NCBI RefSeq assembly: GCF_000740895.1
Contig: NC_025261.1
Location: 1,178,001 to 1,242,000, forward strand
DNA from: Theileria orientalis strain Shintoku
Taxonomy: Eukaryota > Apicomplexa > Aconoidasida > Piroplasmida > Theileriidae
Length of the DNA: 64,000 nt
Reading direction: 5' to 3'
The notes below the pieces were generated by a model that saw nothing but the letters and a program-made list of their open reading frames with translations, ran no database searches and was not told the DNA's origin. Shown piece by piece: positions 54,601 through 63,842 of this stretch (positions are counted from its first letter, which is position 1; every line of letters begins with the position of its first letter). Both the position numbers and the translations under genes were made by a program.

Positions 54601-55560
54601 TTACCATCAGAGAGAGCCAACAAGTAAAAGCCCACCATAGTTAGAGTGAGCGGAGTCGAAAGGCACGGTGATCGTAATTGTGTGTAAGAAGTGAGTTATT
54701 GAAGAGCGTGAGAGTGACCCACTGTCTATGTCCAGTCCAGTTGAAACTTAAAAGTCTACAAGCACCTGATCAAGTAAGACTAGTAGAATAACCAGGACCC
54801 TGAGGCAGCCTCAAAACGTGCCAGGCTCCAGTTGAACAATAAACGGTATAAAAACGTCAAAAAAGCTCAAAGTTCCATCATTCAAGAGGAGTGGAGTCCG
54901 GCTAGTGGTAGTTCTAGGGGTCCCAACTTAGCAGACCAGATCCCTGGTCTTATGCACCGTAACATCTAAGCCTACTAGATCAATAAAAACTTAAATGTAG
55001 ACCGTTTGAGGACCAGTTAGAGAGAATTAGGTCCAGCCAAGTCGTGTTAAACAGAAGGAGGGATGATCAAAACGATCAAACTCGTCCGCCGAGTTAAACG
55101 TCCAATAAAGGTTGATCCCCAACCTACCCAGTGCCCAAGGAGCACAGGGGGCGGTATCCAGGGAAACAGATCAAAGTCAAGCAGGCTTCAGAAAACACGT
55201 CCAAAGAACGTACGAAGCCCAGCTTAGCGTCAAATGGATGTCTATGGCCGGCGGACACCTCTGATGAACCGAGCCGTAAGACAACTCGAGTCCACTATCC
55301 ACTAAGGTAAAAATCTGAAAACCCCAAGTTATGGGTGTCGGTAGAATAGTTTGTGAACGGGTGCAACAGTGAGTTTAGTGTGTGATGGGCGCAGACTAGT
55401 CGATACGTGCGTTCCGAACTAGTTCCGTGACGCGCCCCTGGTGACAGGGTGCTGCACACTGTCCGATTCACGAAGCACTATTGGTACCGTAACTGTTAAG
55501 TGGCCTTGCCGCGTAACGGCACGTGGCGTGGGCTAAAATCCTTTGTTACAACAAATATTC
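54601..55560. ncRNA. Candidate structured noncoding RNA locus, strand unknown
   Basis: About 960 bp between convergent genes, with balanced base composition unlike the AT-rich intergenic DNA elsewhere, and with stops in all frames. It is dense in short perfect hairpins. Examples are AGACCAG/CTGGTCT around ATCC (54933-54950), AACTCG/CGAGTT around TCCGC (55079-55095), TGAGGC/GCCTCA (54801-54813), GACAG/CTGTC enclosing GTGC/GCAC (near 55444-55464), and TGCCG/CGGCA near 55507-55521. I could not match it to rRNA, tRNA, SRP, spliceosomal, RNase P/MRP or telomerase RNA. A fast-evolving RNA of this kind remains possible, as does simply GC-rich untranslated sequence. Confidence 0.35.
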
Positions 55561-55649
55561 TCAAACAACTATTTATTACAACAAAAAGTGGTAAACAGGC
55601 GTGGACGCGCCAGAGACGTGGCAGCCCGTACAGTGTGGCAGTGGGAGCG

Positions 55650-55712
55650 CACACAGCCTGGCCCACTCTTATTGGCTGACAGAGCCAAGGAGCTGGACGC
55701 TCTGCCTGTGTG
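55650..55712 (-). promoter_or_regulatory. Stem-loop in the 3' UTR of the H1-like gene
   Basis: Nested inverted repeats: an inner six-base-pair stem TTGGCT/AGCCAA around a five-base loop (55672-55688) and an outer stem CACACAG/CTGTGTG (55650-55656 with 55706-55712). It lies about 80 nt downstream of the stop codon of the minus-strand histone-H1-like gene. Position and size recall the animal histone 3' stem-loop, but the sequence does not fit that consensus. Confidence 0.35.
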
Positions 55713-55767
55713 GCAGTGAGCCAGACTAAGAGCGCTCAGTCAGGGCCGGGTGGAGCTGAAGGGAGTC

Positions 55768-56217
55768 TCATTTCTTTGCTGTCTTTTCCTTCTTTGCCAC
55801 CTTCTTTGCCATCTTCTTAACCACCTTTTTGGCTGGCTTAGCCTTGACTGCCTTGGCCTTTCCTCCCGATTTGGCCTTTGCAACCTTGTGCTTGACCTCC
55901 TTCTTTACCTTTTTAACTGCTGCCTTGTGGGCGGCCTTTGCGCCGTGGCCGCCGGCCTTGTGGGCGTGGCCACCAGCCTTGGCCTTGTGGCCGGCAGGCT
56001 TAACTGCCTTGTGAGCCACTTTATTAGCGTGTTTTACATGTGCTGCCTTCTTCACGAGTTTTACAGCGTTCTTGGCCTTGCCTCCGTGCGCTGCCTTCTT
56101 TGCAGGAGCTTTATGGGCAACCTTTTTGACCTTTTTGACGGCCTTGGCGTGACCAGCTGGGGCATTTTTTTTTGCCGCCTTTTTGACGCCTGCTGCTTTA
56201 TTATTTGCTTTTACCAT
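55768..56217 (-). CDS. Histone-H1-like basic protein without globular domain
   Basis: Single exon of 149 residues made almost only of Lys, Ala, Val, Gly, His and Pro (MVKANNKAAGVKKAAKKN, KAGGHAHKAGGHGAKAA, KKVVKKMAKKVAKKEK). This composition matches the C-terminal tail of linker histones. No winged-helix globular domain is present. Kinetoplastids, some other protists and bacteria have H1-like proteins of this tail-only form. The high His content (about one residue in ten) is unusual. The likely role is chromatin compaction. The gene is divergent from 14-3-3 and its coding DNA is much richer in GC than the flanks. Confidence 0.75.
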   Translation of the reverse strand: MVKANNKAAGVKKAAKKNAPAGHAKAVKKVKKVAHKAPAKKAAHGGKAKNAVKLVKKAAHVKHANKVAHKAVKPAGHKAKAGGHAHKAGGHGAKAAHKAAVKKVKKEVKHKVAKAKSGGKAKAVKAKPAKKVVKKMAKKVAKKEKTAKK

Positions 56218-56687
56218 TGCTTTAACAACTTAACACTGACCAGAATATCAATCAATCTGAAAAGTAAATCTACAATTTGATACAAAGTGTATTATTCAAG
56301 CACTTTTAATGTGTAAAGTGATTATCAGTCAATACATAAATTATAAAAAAATAATTTAATGTGTGAGATGGATAATAATAATTAAACTCGGAAAAGTTTA
56401 AATTTTTGAAATTACCCAATTTTAAAGTACTGTGTGGGTTGTTCCCCCACCATACAGTAACAAGTGCATCTATTAGACATTTATAATAATCTCTTTTTTT
56501 ATTAATTTTATTGATTTAACCGTTTCATTTTGCTCAAACATTAAAAAGCTACGGATTAAAACCTCAAAACCGTCACTAGGTTCACTATTAGCTACTTAAA
56601 ACCGACCATTTGGCCCATTATAGTGTGTTAACATCTCTCGATTGTTAATATTATTACTCTTATTTTTATTAAAATTATTTGAGAGAG
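56218..56687. other. Divergent promoter region between the H1-like and 14-3-3 genes
   Basis: 470 bp of AT-rich DNA between two divergent start codons. No gene or defined element is seen. Confidence 0.45.
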
Positions 56688-58260
56688 ATGACAGAAGATA
56701 ATAATCACAGATCTGAATTAATTTATACTGCTAAATTGGCTGAGCAGGCAGAGCGATACGATGGTAACTTCCTACTATTTATGACGGGCCCTTAAATAGC
56801 CTTGAATCAGAGAAATTGGCACCTGTTTTCGCCATATTATTCTTAATACTGGTGTTAACAGTAGTTTGGTTGGATTTTGAATAAAATTTAATGCCTTTTA
56901 GGGCTTTGATTTTTATATTCAAAGATCCATCACCCCATGCCATTTCACTGTTGTTTGGTCTATATTGCGCCCATAATCGTTCATTTATTACCTATGAGTG
57001 CTTCCAATAATAAAATATATAATATGAGTTAACAATTGTTGAACACCGGTGTTTAAACGAGGAAATTAATTGTAATGTGTAGAAATGGCCAATGCTATGA
57101 AGACTTTGGTAGAAACATGCGTATCAGACAAGGAAGAGCTGACAGTCGAGGAGCGAAACCTACTGGTATTGACACACTGTTTAATACTGATATGTGATAG
57201 CTAGTTGGCTATTTAGGCCGTGTTTAGTTTATTGCCTTAATTTGTGTTCTTTTTATGTAGATATGTACGTGATGTGCCGATGTAGTGTGAATAGCCTAAC
57301 GATTTGATACAGAGTGTCGCCTATAAGAACAGCGTTGGCTCGAGGAGAGCCAGTTGGAGAATTGTGAGCAGCGTGGAGCAGAAGGAGGCCAGCAAGTCAA
57401 ACACAGCCCACAAGGCATTGGCGCGCCAGTACAGAGTAAAAATTGAGGGAGAATTAAATGAAATATGTAACAATATCCTGAACTTGCTAAACAACAAGCT
57501 CATTTCATCAACCAATGTAAGTTTGAGTCTGAGTAGATATTAGTAGTTAAAGATTTCCATGGAAGATGGAAGTTGACGTAACGTGTAGGAGAGCGAGAGC
57601 TTAGTGTTCTACTATAAAATGAAGGGGGACTACTACCGGTATGTGAGTGAGTTTTCGTGTGATGAAAGTAAAACCAATGCAAGCAACAATGCTAAAGAAA
57701 GTTATCAAAGAGCAACCGAAATCGCAGAAAATGAACTGAAACCAACGCACCCCATTAGGTAAGATAGCAAAGAGAATGAGTAGATGCTGTGTATAGTTAC
57801 AATATTGCTAGAAAAGCATAATAGTGTGTATTAGTGTCTGTGTGTAATTATAGTTTGTATTTATAGAGCGTATGCACCTATGTGTTTACTTATGTATATG
57901 TTTACCCATGTAGATACGTAAGTATGGTGTTTGCTACTATATACAATGTTCATAAATAAATTGGGTGTATACACCCATTGGTTATACTAAAATTGACTAT
58001 GAGGATGATCACGGTTTCTCAGATTGGGACTGGCTCTCAACTTTTCTGTATTCTACTATGAAATACTTAACAAGGCGCACGAGGCGTGTGAAATGGCGAA
58101 GCGCGCGTTCGACGACGCAATCACGGAGTTCGACTCAGTATCAGAGGACTCTTACAAGGACTCGACACTGATAATGCAGCTACTGAGAGATAACTTGACA
58201 CTGTGGGCATCGGACATCCAGTCAGACTCGTTGGAGGAAAAGCCCAAGGGGGACGAGTAA
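56688..58260 (+). CDS. 14-3-3 protein
   Basis: Five exons. 14-3-3 dimers bind phosphoserine or phosphothreonine proteins. The reading is [23 protein letters not shown], here in parts across intron 1 (codon G|AA), then [23 protein letters not shown], the family hallmark, [49 protein letters not shown] in parts, [12 protein letters not shown], and [23 protein letters not shown]. The phosphopeptide-binding residues are in place: Lys in YKN, Arg in SRR, and Arg-Tyr in YYRY. The C-terminal tail ([12 protein letters not shown]) is acidic and variable, as usual. Intron 3 splits the Arg codon before LGLALN. This is one of the most certain calls in the window. Confidence 0.96.
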
Positions 58261-58838
58261 GAACCGGGTTCACACAAAGAAACTAGGGTGAGACTGCGAA
58301 TGGCGGAGAAGCGATGCCACGTAGCGCTGGTAGGGTGACGTGTCAAGGAGCGAGTGGATACTCTTGGAATTAGACTATTCGGCTCATTTTAACTGCCCTA
58401 GCTCATCGAGCGTACATAGCACCACCGCCATATAGTCGGCTTATATTGTGTGTAACTGTGGTTGCCGTCATCCATGAGCTTTTAAAGCCGTTTGGTACGA
58501 GGGGAGTCAATGTGTACAGGTGTATGATACGTCGATAGTAGTCTCGTGTGTGTATGTGTATGTTCTGTTGGGTGTGGTGTGGTGTGGAAACAGGCTTAGC
58601 AGACGCACACAAACGTGCAAAGTTGTGCAGACAACGCACTGCTCACAGACTACATTTTGAGTGTGACTAATTTTTGCACTGTATTCACACAGATGAATTT
58701 TTATATGGTCAAGAAGGTATGACTAACGATGGTCTATTTGACTACAACGATATTAGTGGCACAGCTGAAAGTGTACAAACAGCAGTAGTATGAGTCGGTG
58801 ACAGCTAGTATAAGTTTGATCAGACGAGCCAATTCGGT
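58261..58838. other. Convergent intergenic region
   Basis: 578 bp between the stop codons of 14-3-3 (plus) and the 58839-59614 gene (minus). It includes a ggtgt repeat near 58569-58587. No gene is called. Confidence 0.4.
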
Positions 58839-59614
58839 CTATATCGGTATCGATATGAACAGAAATAGTGACATCGCAACCAAAAGAATCGACTCTAAGA
58901 TGCCGAAGGTGTCCAACAGGTCCTTATTGGCATTCTTAACGCTGTTTTGATTCAATTTTATAACCGTGAACCACAAACACAGCAATCCGCAAATCCCGGA
59001 CATTGTCAACAAAGCCATCATTTGGCCTGAAAAGAATGACTAGCTTAAGGCTTACCTAAGTCCCTCGAATAATTTTTGTATATCACCAGTCGATCAAGTA
59101 AATTCGCCTCCATTTCATCAAATTTAGAAATCATTGTCATCAGAAAGCCGTTTTCGTCCTTAACGGCCTTTATGGCACTTATAATATCAAGTACGTTATC
59201 TGACAGTTTCGGTTCATTTTCGTCAAACTGATCCAGTTCCTCCGCCATTTTATATGAGTACATTTCAATTTTAGTCTTATTCTCAGCTATTTTTGTCGAA
59301 AATTGGCTCTTGTACGCCTTCAATGATTCTAGATCTTTTTCAATAGTCTTTATCTTTAACTGTGTCGAATTATAATTCCTCTCAATAATAATCTTATCGA
59401 GGATGCAACTGGGCTGAAATCTGTTGTCATAAACTTTGTCGTCCCGTATTCTTTTAAAACTCTCAATAATAGGCTTATATGCCTCGTTAAACCTAATATT
59501 CTTGCGCTGTAACCTACTTTCCTTTGGAACAGATTCTACAACTGCATTTTCGTCATTTTTATTACAAATAGCGTAATTGACTGTTAACAGGATGAAAATT
59601 TTAATGATTTCCAT
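58839..59614 (-). CDS. Unrecognised secretory-pathway coiled-coil protein with two C-terminal membrane helices
   Basis: CDS complement(join(58839..59026,59056..59614)), 248 residues, with a 29-nt intron. Residues 1-17 (MEIIKIFILLTVNYAIC) are a signal peptide. A long, charged helical region with heptad-like pattern follows (TQLKIKTIEKDLESLKAYKS, AENKTKIEMYSYKMAEEL). The intron is followed by two hydrophobic helices (MMALLTMSGICGLLCLWFTV and ILESILLVAMSLFLFISIPI) that reach the C-terminus. The build, a luminal coiled coil with a C-terminal hairpin membrane anchor, suggests an endoplasmic reticulum or Golgi membrane protein. I recognise no family. Confidence 0.7.
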
Positions 59615-60223
59615 CTTTTAAAATGTTTTAAAATAAAAAATTTATATTTTGCTCTTATTGTGCCTATTTTATTTTATTTAATAAACACTCTCTAATGACG
59701 TTGCTGTGTTCACCACATTTATTTTCTTATTCACCACTGATACAGTCTAATAACATCTTCACATTTGCCGCTTTTTATTTTTCTTTGTATCGAATCTGCT
59801 GGATGTGTTAAATTAAACTGCCAGGTCAATTAACATTTACTTTCGATCTAAGAATACACATAGCCGTACTTGTGTATAGTGTAGATCTCCGAGTGTCTTT
59901 TATCATTTTACAACTTTGGCACATATTGTTCGTTCATGCCCTACTGATCAGTATTACATGGGCTTTGTCATTAAATTTTGTGTGTATCAAGATTTACTTG
60001 AGTATTCAGCGGCCATACCCACCAAACGGAAGCCATTTGTCATGGCCCATTACTATGCACTACCTATACTAACCCAGGCACAACAGCTGCATCCGTCTGA
60101 AATAACAGTGTATGTGCCCTTATCTATCTACCTAAGGGTGTGAATGTCACTAAATATCTACCGTTAGCGCATTAACCAATCCATATGTACACGTATATTA
60201 TTGTCATATTAGTAGCTTGTGTG
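59615..60223. other. Intergenic region with one doubtful small frame
   Basis: 609 bp between the start of the 58839-59614 gene and the stop of FCF1, both on the minus strand. The first part is AT-rich. A plus-strand frame at 59916-60143 (75 codons, start MAHIVRSCPTDQYYMGF) has a protein-like look but no recognisable domain, and it may be chance. Confidence 0.35.
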
Positions 60224-61294
60224 CTACTTTGAAGTGATTGAGAACGGTATTCTTTCGATTTGATACTGGTGCCGTTTTACGTACATTATTGGCACGCCTG
60301 GTATTTTCCGTATCCTCCTCTTCAGGTCCCTATCGTTGGTCGCTACTATGTAGCACTTATGCTAAGCAATTTATTAGTCTGTGGTGTTGGCTATATTGAT
60401 GCCTATTACTTAATCCGTGAGTCACTAGCATCTAATTTCTGAACTATCGCTTACCATTTGAACTCGCTCCACTATGCAATCGTCCACGTACGTGCCCTTG
60501 TGTGTGCACTTAAGACGTACTATCCTCGGGTCGCGAGCCAGTTGCAGGGCCATTCTGTACCTGTGACCAAGCTTCTCCAACTCTCCAATGATGCAATCTG
60601 TGACGTGTATGATGCCTGAACAAAGTGTCAATGTCTGTGTGCTGCTCCAATGACTCCACTAGTGCCACGATTATCTAAGGCGGGAGGCATCCAGGGCCTA
60701 ACTGTTATCGGTGACTTACACTTGGAAAGGAGCAGGTCCATCATCGACTTGTGCAGGTCCAACTTGTTCTGAATTGACGAATTCACGAAGTTCGTATCCA
60801 CTATGACTTGATATGGCGGCACAAGGTTCTCATTGTAGTTAAAGAACATTCCAGAGTGCACTGGTTTCCTGTGTGCTCATTAGGTTAATTAAATTGCCAA
60901 GTATCCGCTATTTTAACTCATATATGCCATGAATAGTATATTTAACTCTCTAATGTCCTACGATTCTGTTAATTTGTTATCAACTTCCTTGTGTTCAACG
61001 TCTTTTTTAATGGATCTACACAATTGTTAATCAGCTGCTAACTGCAATATTTAATGAAAATAATCTATATCGCTTACAGCTTAGTATCTTTGAGACTCAG
61101 TCTCCTTTTAACCTGTGCAAATTTCCGTGTTTTTTTAGCTTTTCCCTGTATTAACTCATTAGTGATGCCCACTCGTACAAATACTCAGTTTTAAGTAATT
61201 ATAGACAATAAAATAATTAGATTTTTGAAATAAAAATTATTTATTAGTCTCTGCCAACCAATATATCTATCAATACTGATATCAAATATACCAT
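60224..61294 (-). CDS. FCF1: FCF1/UTP24 rRNA-processing PIN nuclease
   Basis: About six exons. FCF1 is the PIN-domain endonuclease of the small-subunit processome that cuts pre-rRNA at sites A1/A2. The pieces match the family in order: [133 protein letters not shown]. The catalytic acids are visible: Asp in VDTNF, Glu in GELEKLG, Asp-Asp in VDDC and Asp in NDRD. The start codon is proposed as an exon of its own, ATG at 61292-61294 followed at once by gtatat, joined to an acceptor before GKAKK. That first exon is inference; the rest is firm. Confidence 0.88.
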
Positions 61295-61367
61295 TTCTAC
61301 AAAGTTATGTATTACACCGATTTACTGTTACAACTGCATTTGTTGACGTGATTATTATTCTGGTTTA

Positions 61368-62012
61368 TCAGGAATAATTTCTATACACTTGCTCTAATTT
61401 TGATTTGATCGTTTTGACCATATTTTTGTTTGTATCATAACATTTTACAGCACATCGTTCAATTTCGGCATTATTTTCAGGTTTTGACGAATACTTGTTA
61501 AGGCAATCCTATTGAATCATTACCAAATATTATTTTTAGGATGGAAGGTCATATATATTATAATATAAATCTAATTTAACTCGATTAATTTACATATATT
61601 TGTTTATTGGGTCATATTTTTGGTAAATTTTAGTCGTTTCAACCTTCAGCTCATTATTTATCCAATACACTACTATCTACACACTCAAACATATTACTTC
61701 CTAAGCTTATTTACCACGTACCTGTTGACACTTGAGTAGTACGTCCTGAAGCTTATTCAGCTCAGTTTGCACTGTGTTTCCAAACTCCTGTGGCTTTTCT
61801 TGGCAGGTTTTTATACAGTTTGTTATATCGTCCAGGTTGTCCGGGTTTAGGTCGAAACAGTTTGTGCAACACGCGAACGATCTCTTCTGTAAGGGTAGGG
61901 TCATTCTCGTCACGTCTGAGAGCATTGTATCCACCTCTTTTTGGAACATTTCTGCTCTCTTTGAGAGTGTGACCTCCTCCTCGGGCTGTTCGTTCTTATT
62001 AAACCAGTTCAT
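61368..62012 (-). CDS. FAM136A-like protein with four CX3C motifs
   Basis: CDS complement(join(61368..61508,61722..62012)), 143 residues, against about 138 in the animal FAM136A. Four CX3C motifs are spaced along a helical protein: CCTNC, CIKTC, CQQDC and CAVKC. The third is split by the intron. This spacing matches FAM136A (CAA.C, CI.NC, CA.HC). CX3C proteins of this type are folded by Mia40 in the mitochondrial intermembrane space, where FAM136A resides. LQDVLLKCQQ corresponds to the family LQRCAMHC region. The ATG at 62012 (MNWFNKNEQPEEE) is preferred; an upstream frame extension at 62027 lacks a firm ATG context. The gene precedes FCF1 on the same strand with only 73 bp between them. Confidence 0.75.
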
Positions 62013-62430
62013 TTTGAATACTACCAATTTTTACTGACCAATCTTCCTTGTTGGGGGCTGCCTTAGGAGGCCTTCCGGGATGCTCCCTTCCGGCCCTTAA
62101 ATCTGCTACTCATAACCTATTTATATACTCCAAAATTATCATCTGTATTTTTTAGGTCTCCTAAACTAACACATACTAGTTTACACATCTATATACGCCA
62201 AATAATGCACTAATAGGTGTACACGGATCCACTGGTTCCACGAGGCAACACACACCAATACCAAAAATATCACTGAGAGGGGGAGATTATACATGATGTG
62301 TAAAGGAGATCAACACATTAAAGCATAGTGACAATATCTAAATACCACATTGAATATTCGGCGTCTCCATTAACCTTGTGACTAGCCTAAAGCCCCAGCA
62401 TTTGGGACTTTCCTTTTAGAAAACTCGGAT
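62013..62430. other. Upstream region of the FAM136A-like gene
   Basis: About 420 bp. Near 62051-62095 is a GC-rich patch (ggaggccttccggg, then ttccggcc), unlike the AT-rich remainder. No open frame of note. It probably holds the promoter of the FAM136A-like gene. Confidence 0.4.
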
Positions 62431-62439
62431 AGCACCAGT

Positions 62440-62660
62440 TGGTAAACTAGCAAGGCGGGGTCGTAAACGTTAGACTTGCTAGTTTGGGTAGTTTTTCAGT
62501 GCGCTGGCGCCCTCGGATGCTGGTGATTTAACCAGCATCGGGGCGCCAGCGTGGCTAACTAGAGTGAAGGCCACGTGTAATTAAGTGGTTATTCATCGGT
62601 GCTTTTGACCCGCAGTTAGGGTAAAACTACCCTATGAGTGACCAACAGCCAGTCACAGGT
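62440..62660. ncRNA. Candidate structured RNA with five consecutive hairpins, strand unknown
   Basis: Five perfect inverted repeats follow one another. (1) An 11-bp stem, arms 62444-62454 and 62475-62485. (2) A compound stem, outer arms CGCTGGCGCC 62502-62511 with 62542-62551, inner arms ATGCTGGT 62517-62524 with 62531-62538, hexaloop GATTTA. (3) GTGGC/GCCAC 62551-62555 with 62570-62574. (4) TAGGGT/ACCCTA 62617-62622 with 62629-62634. (5) GTGAC/GTCAC 62638-62642 with 62652-62656. Such a series is not expected in intergenic DNA of this genome. I could not match it to SRP, RNase P/MRP, snRNA or snoRNA consensus. It lies between the FAM136A-like and H2A.Z genes. Confidence 0.5.
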
Positions 62661-62741
62661 TAAGGCCATGTGACCGTCGAGTGGCAGATCCTACTATTCG
62701 TCTGTTATTCTAAGCGGTCAGTTGGCTGTGTGTGGTCAGAT

Positions 62742-63842
62742 TTAGAGACGTTTTGGCGGCTTGACAAGCACTGGGGCGGGTCCCTTGTTCATCAATGCCT
62801 TGTGGATATGTGGAATGACGCCACCTCCTGCTATGGTTGCCTTGACGAGTGTGTCCAATTCTTCGTCTCCTCTGATGGCCAGCTGCAAGTGACGTGGAGT
62901 TATACGCTTAACTTTAAGATCCTTGGAAGCGTTTCCTGCCAACTCAAGAACTTCTGCTGTCAGGTATTCGAGTATGGCTGATGCGTAAACTGCTGCAGTT
63001 GATCCCACTCTGCCATCGGCGCTCACACGTGACTTTAACATTCTGTGTACCCTACCGACTGGGAATTGGAGTCCTGCCCTGGCTGCTCTCGACATGGGTG
63101 TTTTTTTACCCTTTCCGGAGCCTAAAGAATGATTATTAGTCGAAATCGTTACGTGGTTTCTGTGTAACAAGTATCTACGGTAACGAAAATAGACAGTTAT
63201 AAAAAATGTGTCGAGCCAAAACAACGTAACCGGTGCCAAAGTTAACATCTCGTGTTAGAAGGCTGACACCCAATATCTATTCTATCTAACTAGGTATATT
63301 ATACGGTACTGGTTCCATGACTAAAATTAAATGTTTTAATCTAAAAGAAGAGGTCCGATGGGTGCACAATTATAGCTTATTTGGCCTGGGCTTCCAGCGG
63401 AATCAAGGGTTGGAATAAATGGGCGAGTGGCGGATCTTGAAAAGCGATTTTTTTGAGAATATTAAATAAAGGCCTTCTCAGAAAACGCCCACGGCCCCTG
63501 ACGGTCAGGAAGTAGCGAGGGCGCCGATTAATGCAATCCAAAATATTGGGCCCAAGACCTGACGGTAATTCTGAGTAATAGGAAAGTGTATCCGAAATAA
63601 AAATTGCTACTCGCCGCATCTATCCATCAATGATACAGTTATGCTGCTGAAAACAGTAACGACCAGACGCAAATAGGCTATTTATAAAAAAGTGCACCAT
63701 TGGATACCTCTTCGGCTCGTTACAGAAATAACTAGCGAAATCAGGATTTAAATAAAAAGATACCAGTCTTTCCCTTTCCACCTTTTCCCATTCCACCGAC
63801 TTTTCCACCTATTTTACCACCTATTTTGCCACCAGCGTCCAT
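62742..63842 (-). CDS. H2A.Z: Histone H2A.Z
   Basis: CDS complement(join(62742..63121,63764..63842)), 152 residues. H2A.Z replaces H2A in nucleosomes at promoters. The histone fold reads [60 protein letters not shown] and [20 protein letters not shown]. It then gives [17 protein letters not shown]. The GDEELD acidic patch and [11 protein letters not shown] mark it as the Z variant. Exon 1 encodes [20 protein letters not shown], the Lys/Gly repeat start also seen in Plasmodium H2A.Z. It is joined across a 642-nt intron to [11 protein letters not shown], rebuilding a Gly codon. A continuous frame upstream of exon 2 is intron and must not be taken as the N-terminus. The tail [13 protein letters not shown] is unusual. 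Confidence 0.95.
63370..63660. other. GC-richer block with an inverted repeat inside the H2A.Z intron
   Basis: Within the 642-nt intron, about 290 bp are richer in GC than the rest. The palindrome CCTGACGGTCAGG (63497-63509) has a one-base centre, and its first nine bases recur at 63558-63566. It could be an intron-hosted small RNA or a regulatory element; no known RNA consensus was found. Confidence 0.25.

Noticed and set aside
54239..54607. Hydrophobic minus-strand frame resembling a membrane protein
   Set aside because: It reflects A-rich plus-strand DNA (phenylalanine, isoleucine and tyrosine runs), has no splice support and no conserved motif.
59916..60143. Plus-strand 75-codon frame between FCF1 and the orphan membrane-protein gene
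   Set aside because: No domain, no clear splice partners and no composition shift. I cannot support it beyond its length.
62617..62634. Telomere-like TTAGGG/CCCTAA as a telomerase RNA template
   Set aside because: The match is only six bases and forms a perfect local hairpin. A Theileria-type template for TTTTAGGG would need a longer run.
63122..63248. N-terminal extension of H2A.Z read continuously from 63248
   Set aside because: The conserved GGK-repeat N-terminus is found at 63764-63842 and joins in frame across a GT-AG intron. The extension is intron sequence.
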